Origin: Larix kaempferi
Taxonomy: Eukaryota; Streptophyta; Pinopsida; Pinales; Pinaceae
Assembly (NCBI GenBank): GCA_027924585.1
Contig: BSBM01000608.1
Coordinates: 6,512,501 to 6,576,500, forward strand
Direction: 5' to 3'
Length of the DNA: 64,000 bases
Shown: positions 22,560-33,968 of the stretch, one piece after another
Layout: each line of letters opens with the position of its first letter
How positions within the stretch are numbered: the stretch's first letter is position 1
Notes under the pieces: generated by a model
What the model saw: the letters and a program-made list of their open reading frames with translations, nothing else
Told to the model about the DNA's origin: nothing
Databases searched by the model: none
Program-made: the position numbers and the translations under genes

Positions 22560-23890
22560 GACAATTATTTATTGCTTTTAGGGATTACGAACTCAAGGTT
22601 GAACTCTTGTAAGATGAAAATCCAACATACAAAATTACTATTGATAAGCCTGCAACAAAGTATGTATTGCATGGGGTTGGAGTCAGTGACCACTGTGGTT
22701 TTGTGGAGAAAAATATAACGGCGTAGATTTTGTAAGGAAAGAATGACGGCCAACACGATCTTCTCATCATGAGTGTAATTGAGTGCTAGTCTGACTAAGG
22801 TTTTAATGACATAGTAAATGATGTGTTCATGGTGATCCTCGGTTGGTTGGACTAGAATGCTAATGATAGTGAAAGTTGATGCTTATATATAAAGGGTAAA
22901 ATATTTGTCAAAGTCCATAGGTGAGATGAGGCAAGTTGAAGACAAGGATTTATTTAGAGTGTTTAAGGATCTTTGGGCGTAGTTTTCCCACTTAAAGGGG
23001 ATGTCTTTCCTAAGTAGGCATAAGAAGTCCTGTGCCTAAGTGGCATAATTGGGCACAAAACGATGAATAAAGTTAGACTTGCCTTGGATACTCTGCAACT
23101 GGCACTGTGTTCGCGGGTGTGGTAGCTCAATAATGACTTGTACTTTAGAAGGGTTGATAATGATGATGTCCTTGGAGACAATTAATCCTAATAATCAACC
23201 AATGGTGACACAGAACATGCATTTAAGGGTGTTCAAGCATATGTTATATTTGCGATAGCATGTGAATATGGTGTGGAGATCGCGAAGATGGTTGCATCAT
23301 TTTTTGTATTTGGTGGCAAGGTCATCTAAAAAGGTGAGGATGATGTGAGACAAGTCACTAAAATGTACTCCATAGTGCACTAAAAAGTGGCACCAGCCTT
23401 CTTCAGATTGAAGGGAATAACTTTATACGAGAAGGTGCCCCACGGTGTGGTAAATGCTATTTTGTACTGATATTGGGGCTGGATCCATATTTGGTTATAA
23501 CCAGAGAACCCATCCATAAAGGACAACATTTCACTACCAACACATGAGTCGATGATCTGGTCAATGAATGGCGTTGGGAAATTGTCCTTGGGGCATGCTA
23601 AATTGAGATCACGAAAATCTATATAGACACGAATGGTACCTTTCTTCTTGTTGATCGGGACAGGGTTAGAGACCCAGGATGTGTAAGCAATAGGGAAGAT
23701 GAATCCTTATTGTAGGTTTTCTTTGATCTCAACTTTGATAGTCGAGGCCTTATAGGGGTGGAACAGTCAATTATTTTGTCTAACAGGGATGGCATCGAGC
23801 CAAGTGTTAATATGATGTTTGACAATTGCAGGGTCGAGGCCTGGAATTTCTTAATATGACCATGCAGAGACGTCGTGAAACTCTTTTAAG
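22560..23890 (-). pseudogene. Relic G2: reverse transcriptase and degenerate RNase H
   Basis: Reading downward from 23890: GTIRVYIDFRDL (about 23640-23600), CPKDNFPTPFID, SFMDGFSGYNQI (about 23510), then the FLDD box (about 23325). RNase H follows, with the strand at about 22890 in which the catalytic-Asp position is a TAA, then VVTDSNPMQYIL (about 22690). It parallels G1 domain for domain with many stops and shifts. The TAA is one base from the TTA Leu codon, consistent with Leu at the same site as in G1. Confidence 0.7.
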
Positions 23891-23955
23891 AGGGTGGTGA
23901 AGTCAATAATTTACTATGGTTAACATGACACACTGATGGAGATGTTTTCGATTAC

Positions 23956-24600
23956 TCATGTGGTAATAGAAATATTGAGATGGATTGTGGGAGAGATATT
24001 GGACAGATTGTCGTCTTTGAAAGTGTCAGGGGCGAGGATGGGATTTTTGAACCAATCGATATGATTAGGAGGTAAAAAATCCTTTGATTCGATGGTATTT
24101 TGTTGGGATATTGACACAATTTGAGGAACCCGAGTATGGACAAACGATGAACTATGATGGAGTGCATCCCATGGGGTTTTTTCAGAGTGCATGGCTTTAA
24201 TTATCTCTTCATCCATGGAGAAGACATATTCCTCTAACATGTATTCATCAGAGGAAAAGGAATATTCGCGTTAGTATGAAGGGTAATTGAATCAAGATGA
24301 AGGATGTCCATATAACCGAAGGTGCTTGGGGGGGGAGGTAGGATATCTTCCTGGGGGAATATTATGGGATCTAGGGTTTCCCTGAAGACTAGAAATGGGG
24401 GATCAATATCACTAAGGTGATGAGAAATGCTAGGTATACCATGATCTCCATTGTTGTCTGTAAGGTCATTGTCTTCTTCAATTACTGTTGGATGGGTGGT
24501 TCCACAAGGGGTAATGTTATCCGATAATCGCTTTTGGGTTGCGTGAAGGATGCAAAATGTGACTACTATAAGACATTGGAATGGATTACGAGACATCAAC
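23956..24600 (-). pseudogene. Relic G2: gag linker and broken zinc knuckle
   Basis: The segment 24240-23956 parallels the G1 linker (MDEEIIKAM...TPWDALHH, ESKDFLPPNHIDWFKNPI). Upstream (24599-24234) is the acidic linker and, near 24560-24530, a remnant of the CCHC knuckle out of frame. Similarity of this fast-evolving linker to G1 indicates the two copies are of one family. Confidence 0.6.
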
Positions 24601-25752
24601 TTGCATGATCGACATGGGAGATTGGCGTATGTGTGGTTAAGAACGATGGAAGGACTTTGTGGGCGTCAAAGAGGTAATTGTTGGTCTAGTATGGAGTCTT
24701 CACATTGAGGGGAGGTTCTTATATGGACCACGGTTGTAACCATATTGATAGAATATGTTTCAAGTGATGAAGGGCAGGGAAAATTTTAAGAACACTACCT
24801 AAATTTCTATGTATAATAAATGGGCTAATCCCCATGATAAATAGGAAAATATGAAGGCTATTTTATTAATTTTATATTATGTATATATAATTTTTCGATG
24901 AATCTCTCATTGAATTATATATTTTTTTAAACTCTTGGAAAATATTTTACTAAATTATAAAACCTTGTAAATCTTGGCGAATCTTTGACTAAATTATAAA
25001 ACCTTCTAAGGTCTTCGTGAATCTTTTACTAAATTATAAAATCTTGTGAAGTCTTGGTGAATTTTTTGATAAAGTATAAAACCATATATAGCAATAGGAA
25101 AATATATACAAAAAATAATAAATAGGGGATAAATCTTAATAAACCATCACATAACAATCCCTCTTGTGGTGGTAGTTTGGTACCTCACTCTAACTATCGT
25201 AGTACATAGAAATTCACCATACTCTAGGAATATTCTTGGAAAACAACAATGAAATTTGTCATCACCATGACAAATAAAATCAATGTTAATATGAGGGGCC
25301 ACAAATACCTTAATCCTCATTTAGTTCTCCATGCTATTACACGGGCCCACCGACACCTCATTTATGCACACACCTTACCAATGATCATTTTAAGAGTGCA
25401 ATACCAATGCATATAGTTATTCTTTTAATGAATCACAAGTGTGGGAGAATCTTACCAAGAACTTAACAACTTTTCTTATGTATCTTAATTCATCACAAGA
25501 TGTCCCTACATACTGAATTTAGGAAGAGTTAGTCAAATAATGCATAGTATCATCAATTATAACATAGCATCATATACAACTTTCTACGTAGCAGTAAAAA
25601 AAACAGAGTTAAGCATTTCCTACCTTCTCTTATGCTTCAAATATCCATTTTTATAGCTCTTTAAGTCCATATTTAATGTATTCCCCATTATTAAAAGAGA
25701 AACATTCATGCCACAACAATTGTCTAACCAACCAAAAAATATAGTGTCAACC
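24601..25752. other. Non-coding AT-rich stretch with a 40-bp repeat
   Basis: Four imperfect copies of a 39-40 base unit (ACTAAATTATAAAACCTT) start at 24949, 24988, 25028 and 25068. Otherwise nothing recognisable. Confidence 0.6.
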
Positions 25753-26090
25753 CTACAAAAATCCTTTGAGAACCATAAAATTCAATAAGCAAACTAAGAA
25801 ACATGTCAAAATACTGACAATGCCCAAAGCAACAGAGGAAACACATATAGTGGGATTATAGGTTGCTCCAACCATGGCCTGTCCCAAAAAAGAGAACACA
25901 AACACAAGTAGAACCAAATGGTAGTGGTTATAAGCAACGTCATGGCCCCCCGCACACCCAAATACATGATTATGAATGAAGTCCCATCCCTCGGGCATGA
26001 TGCCACAAACACTAACAAAAACATTGTTATCATATCGTTGATCACAAGGTTCACAATCCCCATGTTTCTTGGGGAAACTTTGTGACGCAA
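25753..26090 (-). pseudogene. SIP-type aquaporin fragment
   Basis: The minus strand frame from 26090 reads GIVNLVINDMITMFLLVFVA (first helix), later GAMTLLITTTIWF. One shift near 25915 leads into LVLLVFVFSFLGQAMVGATYNPT. The NPT in place of NPA, just after a helix ending F-L-G-Q-A, is typical of small basic intrinsic proteins (SIP1), the ER-located plant aquaporins. The rest of the channel (loops and second NPA) is missing. Broken by a frameshift; no promoter context. The right edge abuts the GB element insertion (26131). Confidence 0.6.
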
Positions 26091-26130
26091 GGCACCTTAT
26101 TCAATAAGGTTCTTGCTTAACAATACACAC

Positions 26131-27045
26131 TGTTGACCAAGTCGTGACCTCACAGTCGACAGGGGTCCACCGACTGTCGACCCATACCACAGTCTCCTTG
26201 GGCACCGGCCTGGGCAGGTTTGAGCCCACCCAGCAACACCCGCAGAGCAGATGAGGTCTCACCCGAGGCGTCCAGGAAGAGCAGACGGAACCATGTTTCC
26301 GCTGAGGGAGGAGGAAATTTGCGGCAATATGGTATTAACAGTAATTCCAAACATTCATCATGAAGTTCTAGTACATCGCAACATTTAATATTACCAGAAA
26401 CATAGATTGCATATTACTTTAATCGCAGCATTTTCACATAGACAGGTAACACATTATTGCGGTATTCACATCATAGAAATAGAAAACAGATAATTGCATT
26501 ACCATAAACACATAGACTGCACCAAATTATCATCCTTATATTACTGTGGAAAACCAAAGGCAGTACATGAATATCTGCGCAACTCCAGCATTATCTTCGC
26601 ATACAACTCTATCTCTTTCTCTTACCTATCGACTCCTCCTCCCCTATAACACTTACAATCCTTCTATATTTATAGGCTTCTACCTCCTACAATACTTGTC
26701 CACTTTCCTAATCGACACTTATGGACAATCGACTAACTGACTTGGTCTAATGACCCAAAAACCTGCATACCCTGGTATAATGACTTGATCTTACAAAATA
26801 CATGACCCAAAAACCCGCCAAATGCGGTATACTTGACTCAATATTTCAAAATACATGGTCCAAGTGACCCAAAACCCGCCAAGTGCGATATCCTTGACTC
26901 AATATTACAAAATACATGGTCCAAGTGACCCAAAACCCGCCAAGTGCGGTTTCCTTTGGCACCAAATGCTCCTTTCACGCCTTCATCCAACATGTCGTGG
27001 TGTCAGAAGTACTGCGATCTTTCCTCGTCAAACCGCCTGCCAACA
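26131..27045 (-). mobile_element. GB 3' LTR
   Basis: Begins (plus strand) TGTTGACCAAG and ends GCCAACA. In element orientation the first 300 bases (U3) hold direct repeats of about 53-61 bases with CCAAGTGACCCAAAACCCGC (about 26800, 26854, 26915), which look like amplified enhancer units. A G-rich tract (TTGGGGGCC on the minus strand) just outside at 27046-27054 serves as the polypurine tract. Confidence 0.9.
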
Positions 27046-27084
27046 GGCCCCCAACACAATCTTGTGGCTTGCCCTCGAGCCACG

Positions 27085-29982
27085 TCAGCTGCTGGATAGA
27101 GTACATGTCGTGGTCCTGGCCTTGAAATCTGCATACGGCTGCTCGACATTCTGTACCAACTCTTGAGCTTCTTTGGCTGCTGCCCGACTTGTGACCACAT
27201 CGTCGGCCGATGGGTGGTCGACAAGCATTTCCATGACCTGTTGGCTACACTTCTGAATGGCTGGAAGTGCTTCACTGGCCTGTAGCATTAGTTTCCTACC
27301 AGTGTCCTGGAACTCGTCTAACTGGGCTGCACGCAGCTTTTGGCATTCCTCTGCCTTGGTGACCCGTTATTGCAAGTCCTTGGGTTCACACGACTTAGCG
27401 ACTTGCTCCATTGGGGGAAAAGTTCTCATCGTAGTCTTCAGTGTGGCCACCTAGCCCTTCGCTTCATGCAGAGTTTTAGTGAGCTGTGCAATTTGGTCAT
27501 CGTGAATGATACGACCCCAAAACTCTATTGTTTCGGCAGTGAGCCTGGTTGCCTTCGTCTCTAGCTCCTCCATCTGGGTGGTGACTTCCTCAATTGCCCT
27601 TCGTCGTTCGTCCAGCTTGGCCTGAGGCATACTTGGTTTCAACTAAGCTCTCAACCACACATTCTCCTCTCGCAACTGAACAATGGAAGCCCCCAACTGC
27701 TGCGCTTGGTTAAGCACATCTACCTCTTCAGTAGGCTCCGGGACATGTTGATAAGCCTTTGCAATCACATGATCAACTTGAACGCTGTCATCCCACATGC
27801 GAGCCCTTTCCGTAGTAAGGAAGTCTTGTTCCTTTTTAAGTGCTTCAATGGTGTGACTAGTCTCGGTCCATTCCTGCTGAAGGTCGGCTTTGAGGGCATC
27901 GACTGCTTTCCATGTTGCAGCAGCTCTGCTCAAAAGCTCATCTTTCTCGGTGGTCACAGTGGCCTCTCTTACCTGCAAGTGTATACAACTCTTGCTGAGT
28001 TCCTGTATTCTATCCGCCATTTCCTGGGAGGTGCCCCTCTGCATAGTCGTCAGCTCCATTTCCAATAGCGCATTGACATTAGCAGTCACCTAGTCAATCG
28101 ATTGTAGCACCTTTTTCAACTCTTTGTTGTCGATCACAACTGCAGTCAGAGGAAGGTTGACATTCTTTACCCGGCGTGTGGTACGGATCGTGACCGTCTC
28201 TGGCATGGGTACACTGCCAGGTTCCATCTGCAGCACCGCAGTACCCAAAGAATCCATGTGGGCCGCAATCGTAGAGAATCCCTCCTGCACCTTGACGGAC
28301 ATCTTGTCGGCAACCACCATGGTGGCATGGTTAATGGCTGTGATTAATCGACCCAACTACGCCTCTGCTGGCAGAGAAAGCCCACTAATCATGGCATGCT
28401 AGTGGTGCTGTTTGGTGTGGTTTTCCTATAGAGCGCGATCCCTATCATCCACAGTTGGTGTTTTGATTGACTCATGATCGGAACTATGATGACTCTACTG
28501 ATCCTGAGGGGATCCTTGATCCGGGGGGCCCTCCGGTGGACCTCCAGCATCAATTTCTGTAGGATTCATGGGCTGTTGCTAAGTCACCGGCCACGCGTTC
28601 AAAATGGCCTCCAAATCTGCCACTGTCACTTTATACCTTGTCTGCAACCATTGTCGATTAACATCGCGGTGAGCTTGTATATGTAGGACACTCGGTCATA
28701 TTGCAAATTCCATGACCGGTGTGAATCGTGCTACCACGTTCATGGTTATCCGTGGGAACTGGGTGGCGGCATCGCAAAGCATTTTCGAGTACAACCAAGA
28801 CTGTAATTGGCACTCTTGGGTTCACTCGAGCTCTCGCACAACCCACAGATTTTGATAACGTGCCCCTTGTCTGTCCCTAACATCCTAGCAGTCCATGCCC
28901 TGGTATGTATTAGGCTCTTTCCATGCGACGAGAGAAACTAACAGCAACAACCAACTATATGAAAAATCACCTCTCCCCACTTGGACGTTTGCGACATCCT
29001 CCATTAGCTGATTCAAAAGATATAAGGACCAATTCATCTGGACTCCTTCTGTGCACTGCTCGGTGCAAGCAACTATCCCCGAGTTGCATTGTTTAGGGCG
29101 TCCTCCCCGAATCACTTTATAGCACAAAATATTAATGCCTGTGAGTACCGCTTGATTGTTGTAGCTATTGGTGCGATACTCACGCCCATCCGATTCCAAG
29201 CCGTACTTCCATGCCAACCGACGTGCCCGCGTCCTCTCACTAGCATTTCCTTGGAGAAACTCTACCAGATCAACACCGTTCTTGGGCAAGCCGATAATTA
29301 AAGAAATCAAGTGAACGGTGACTGGGACTTCTTTGTCTAGCCATAATGAACCCCCATGGAAGCATGACAAAAGCTATTTGATGCAAGAATTAACTTCTGT
29401 CAAGTGTCCAAAAGGCGACATGTTAATTAACCCTAACAGACCAGCTTGCCGTAATCCACGTGCCCATTCATGTATCACTAGTTCTAGTAAATGGCGCGTA
29501 TCTTTTATGTATGGGGCCGCAGTGATTTCAGGGTGGGCCACCATGTCATGGTCATCGTAGCGTAGGCACATCAACGCCGGCCCAATATCCAGCGAGCACT
29601 CCAAGCCTGCCGGGAGTGCGGGCATCTTCACACTGAATTTCGGTTTCGAGGTCATCTTACGCGGGGCGGCATCCGGCCGAACAGGAGGGATGTACCGAAG
29701 AATATTACTAGCGGATTGGCCCAGCCATTGGGAAGATGTAGTGGCAGGGTGACTGCACTACCCCACTTGTTCTGGAGTTTCACCGACCGCTGTGGACCGA
29801 AGCAGTCTCTTACTCTTCAGGGATTTAGAAGGCTGACCTCCTCGACGATTCTTAGCAACAGTTGAGGTTCCCACCGGCATGTTGGTGACCTCAGCTCCAA
29901 GATCAACAGTGTTCGAGGATGTACCTTCTCGCTCTATAGCAATGGGAACAAATGGAGACTCCACTTCACTGCTAATGTCCAC
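27085..29982 (-). pseudogene. Extra gene of GB in envelope position, ~965 residues
   Basis: From ATG 29982 to TGA at 27085 a single frame of 966 codons runs without a frameshift. It is interrupted by 14 nonsense codons: 11 TAG (29758, 29374, 28885, 28579, 28495, 28426, 28399, 28357, 28090, 27643, 27451), TGA 28822 and 28696, and TAA 27367. Residues 1-75 are Ser/Lys-rich with a basic patch (KSLKSKRLLR). About 110-370 form a globular region with GGSLWLDKEVPVTVHLISLI followed by IGLP, a pattern like the 'putative plant transposon protein' domain. A short hydrophobic run is at about 342-355. About 420-480 are Pro/Gly/Gln-rich. From about 540 to the end it is Ala/Glu/Lys/Leu-rich coiled coil. No signal peptide or clear membrane anchor. 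Its own promoter may lie in 29983-30456. Function unknown. Confidence 0.7.
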
Positions 29983-30456
29983 TGTCTCTAGTTCTCATGT
30001 CATACCTCACCACTCGTCGTAATACACCTAACCGTAGCTGACTGAAAGCACAACAGCGTTCCACAACAACACGGCGTGCTAATTTCTCAGCGTCGTCTGC
30101 TCGATGCCAAACCTTGCTTTATAACATCGATCCAAACCGGCCAAAATCATGACTAAATCATGCATTAATTAAACCAAATCCTGGTATTAATGAGGGAAAT
30201 CTGTCGGCGATCTTGTCCTCCCCACGGCCGTATTCGTCATTATTGCCCAGGTTGCAACCGCGCCGATATTTATCGATCTCCACTTTTAGCATTTATTAGT
30301 GATCTGATTGGGCCGCCACGCAGCCATATGTCGCTAATTGTTCCAAGCTTGCAGTACAAGCCTCCCTGCTATCGCACACCTTCTTCTGTTGGTGCGCCAT
30401 CTACCACCAAGCAACCTGCAACAATCATTAACAATTTTTTTTTTTTTCAATGCGAT
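29983..30456 (-). other. Spacer between GB pol and extra gene
   Basis: 475 bases without a gene; contains a 14-T run (about 30434-30448 on the plus strand). It could hold a splice acceptor or promoter for the extra gene; none is clear. Confidence 0.4.
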
Positions 30457-31404
30457 TTAGACATCGCACTGCTCCGAGCCCGCGTGATAGGGCTTCAATC
30501 TGTGACCATTTACCAACTTGGGGAGCATACCCCCATCCAATCACTGCAACTGAACCGCTCCTCTTGAAGTAATGCTATTGACGCGGTAGGGACCTAGCCA
30601 ATGCATCTGCAACTTGCCTGGATGTTTCATAAACTTACTATTATATAGTAACACTAAGTCGCCTTGCTGAAACTGCTTGGTTTTGATGTGGCAATCATGC
30701 CATGCCTTTTGGTGATCCTTCTCCACTCCTTGATGAAAGCCAGCGATAAATCGATCTTCTTTGAGTTCCACCAATTGTGATAGATGCTCGTTGATTGCTG
30801 TAACATCATCCATGCTTGTAACAGCCACAATTCGTAAACTAGGAACAATGTACTCCATAGGCATAATGGCTTCCTTCCCATATACTAGCTTGAAAGGTGT
30901 CTGACCAGTCAACCTTTTACATGTGGTGCGATAGGCCCACAACACCGTGGGAACTTTCAAATCCCAATCGTCGTGGTTCACATTACACACCTTTGTTAAT
31001 GCATGCTCCAAGACCTTGTTAAACGCCTCTACCGTCCCATTCACCTGTGGGTGATAGGGTGTACTCTTCTTGTGCTGAATCTGCAGTTTCTCTGTCAATG
31101 CGCTGATAGTGCGATTAAGAAAATGGCTGCCTTGGTCACTCAGCAATATCTTGGGGCAACTGAAACAAGTGATAATGTAGTCGAACAAAAATCTAGCAGC
31201 CGTTGCGGCAGAGCAGTCAACTACAGGTGCTGCCTCGGCCCATCAGGTCAAGTATTCTGTCGCTGTGATAGTATACCGCGCACCTGTGCATTTCCCTGGT
31301 GGATTGATCAGCCCTACGAAATCCATAGCCCATTTTTTGAACAGTTGTAATGTCACCTGCGGTAGTAGTGGCATCTCGTCACGTCTAGATGGCTTGCTAG
31401 TTCA
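30457..31404 (-). pseudogene. GB integrase core and C-terminus
   Basis: The catalytic triad is present: Asp in WAMDFVG (about 31325), Asp in LLSDQGSHF (about 31145) and Glu in GTVEAFNK (about 31035). The rest runs [16 protein letters not shown] and a GPY-type C-terminal domain (LGPYRVNSI). It ends LVNGHRLKPYHA about 30 codons after an in-frame TGA at 30541; the true stop is TAA at 30457. The join to the zinc domain upstream is broken by TAA-TGA (31405, 31402) exactly where relatives have Cys-Gln-Arg after C-x2-C, that is CAA-CGA to TAA-TGA. It catalysed insertion of the element DNA; dead here. Confidence 0.85.
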
Positions 31405-32241
31405 TTAGCAAACATCACAAGACCGCGCATAGTCTGTCGCATCATTTTGTAAAGTGGGCCACCAAAGCCCTGCACGCAATACCTTCCGGGCAGTCGCCCG
31501 ACCGCCATAATGTCCTCCAGCGACTCCACCATGTGCGTCAGCCAATATCTGCACTTGCTCATGTGGCAAAACACATCTACATAATATCTCATCAGCACCT
31601 AATTTATACAACTCTCCCATGATCAGTTGAAAGTCAACAGCCTTGACGACCAATTGCTTCTTTTGAGTCGTGGTAAAGTCATCGGGCACTGTGCCAGTTG
31701 CCAAGAAGTGAAGGATATCATCAAAATAGTGGTCAGTAGTGGCAACATGAAACAACTGGGCATCCGACAATTCGTCTTCGATATTAGTCGGTTCCTCCCC
31801 TGTGTCACTCCGTGACAAATGATCTGGTCTAGCATTCAACCACCCCGACTTCACAACGACTTCGAAATCAAACTCCTGAAACAAAAGTAGCCATCGACAG
31901 ATCTTCCCCCCCAACATAGGCTTATTGACCAAGTATTTCAATGCTAAATGATTAGTAAACATTTTAAAGTGGCCACCCAACAAATAATGCCTAAACTTCT
32001 GCAGCACGTAAACCATGGCCAGACCTTCATGTTCTGTGGTAGTGTAATTGCGTTCTGCCGAAGACAGCTTCCGACTGGCAAAAGCAATGGGGTGATCAAT
32101 GTCGCTTTCGCCTGGTTGAGCCAATACAACTCCTAATGCAACTGATGAAGCATCAACGTGGACGTGGAATTCCTTACTCCAGTCCGGAAAAACCAAAATC
32201 GGTGCCTATGCCATCTTCGCTTTGAGGGTTTCGAAGCTTTC
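31405..32241 (-). pseudogene. GB RNase H and integrase zinc domain
   Basis: RNase H: first acidic residue in HVDASSVALG, Glu in TTTEHEGLAMV; the third position reads FTNHLALKYL, with Asn where Asp is expected (one G-to-A change). The integrase HHCC domain follows (H...H in LPHEQVQI / GGHYGGRATARK, then CDVC). Two TAG codons (32242 and 32206) separate this from the RT frame, at ECxESF and MAxAPIL, both typical Gln sites. Confidence 0.85.
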
Positions 32242-33756
32242 CTAACATTCCGAGTTCCATTGGAGCGCCGCATCCTTTTTCAACAACTTCTCCATAGGGG
32301 CAGTAATCGCAGCATATCCCCTAATGAACTTGCGATAGTAGCCCATGTGACCCAAGGTTGTGCGCAATTGCTTAACCGTGGTTGGTGGTTGCAATCCCAA
32401 AATAAGTGCAATCTTGGCTGGATCAACCAACAATCCCTGCTTACACACGATATGACCCAACAATATCCCAAATGGAGCACAGAAAATACATTTCTTCAAG
32501 TTCAACGATATTTGGTGCTGTCGGCATCGCTCAAGCATCACTCGCAGATTAGCCAGATGATCCCGAATTAACCCATAAACGGTCCAATCATCCATATATA
32601 CTTGCAGAAACATTTGAATAAAATATTTGAAGGCGGCAACAACTACCCAGGAAAATATCGCAGGTGCATTCTTCAATACGAACAGCATGACCGTGTACTG
32701 AAAGCAACCCCATTCGGTAACAAAAGTTGTCTTATGGCGATCTTCCTTGGCAATACGAATCTGATGGTAGCCTGAGAATCCATCAGTGAAAGAATACATC
32801 TCCTGGCCACCCACTGCTTCAAGTACTTCATCAGTAAATGGAGTCGGGAAGGGATCATGCAAGCAAGCATCATTCAACTTCCGCAAGTCGACACAGATGC
32901 GCACTTCGCCTGTTTTCTTGTCTTGCACCACCATAGGATTGATCCATTCTGACTCTTCCACAAGTTTGATAATACCAGCATCCAACATCCGATCAAGTTT
33001 TTCCTTGACTTTCTCTTTATGTCGCGGGTTTAGTCGATAAGGTCGCTGTCCGACTGGCTTAGCATCTGGTTTTAATGGAATCCTCATTTCTCCTAAGTCA
33101 CCCAAGATTCCCTTCATTTCAGAAAACTTCGTGGGAAACACATCTTGGAATTCATGCAGTAACTCGGTAACCTTACTCATCATCTCATCGTCCCAATAAT
33201 CCCCTACATTAGCAAATTTGGGAGTAGCTTCAGTGCCGATATTCATTTTGCGAAGCTGCAACGGCTGATTGAATGGATTACTTGGCGCAACAGGTGGAAC
33301 CACATCGCGACTTCCTTCAGATTCGGGAATGTTAATATTTCGGGGGTCATCATCGTCCTCTAGCCCTCCACTGACATTGAAGCACTCCATGAGAGACTGC
33401 ATTTGACTGTGGGTGTGCGGATCAACAGATCGTGCCACCGGAACAACCCAAAATATCACATCGCGAATGAGTTGCAGGGCGTTATGGACATCTGGGTTGG
33501 CATCCGAAAATGTGAAGGTATGAGTGAAACAGATCGTCAACTTGCCCCATGTTGTAATGTCACGACACAATTTAGTTGCAGTATACCACGAGCGCGATAT
33601 CTCCTCCAAAGTATGGACAAAAGCATGAACCCACTCATCTCTGGGTTGCGTGATCCACAATCGTTGACACTCCATCACATGATCATCGAGATCAGTTCGG
33701 CCATCATACTTGCCAGTGTGATAAACCTGAGTATTTCCAAATCGAACCATCATCAA
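32242..33756 (-). pseudogene. GB reverse transcriptase
   Basis: A 504-codon open stretch. The N-terminal 200 residues link protease to RT. The RT core carries RICVDLRKLNDAC, PFPTPFTDEVLEAVGGQ, the first catalytic Asp in SFTDGFSGYHQI, and the active-site box QVYMDDWTVYG (about 32585-32615). The thumb and connection follow (GLQPPTTVKQLRTTLGHMGY). The box Y-M-D-D-W is intact. It is the best preserved part of the element, the frame being open from 33756 to TAG at 32242. Confidence 0.9.
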
Positions 33757-33968
33757 CCTTCGACACTATGACCAATCTTTAATGAATTTCTTATGTGTCG
33801 CCCACCAACATGCTGGAGCAGTCTTCAGTGCTTCCTCCAAGGCCAACAAGCGCTGTGGTTCTGGAACACGGTCTTCAAATTCTGCTACAAAGGTGTCTAA
33901 GCCAGGAAACCCCTCATAGATAGGAAATGTGATCGTTTCTATTGAAACACATCATAAATATTGCGTAA

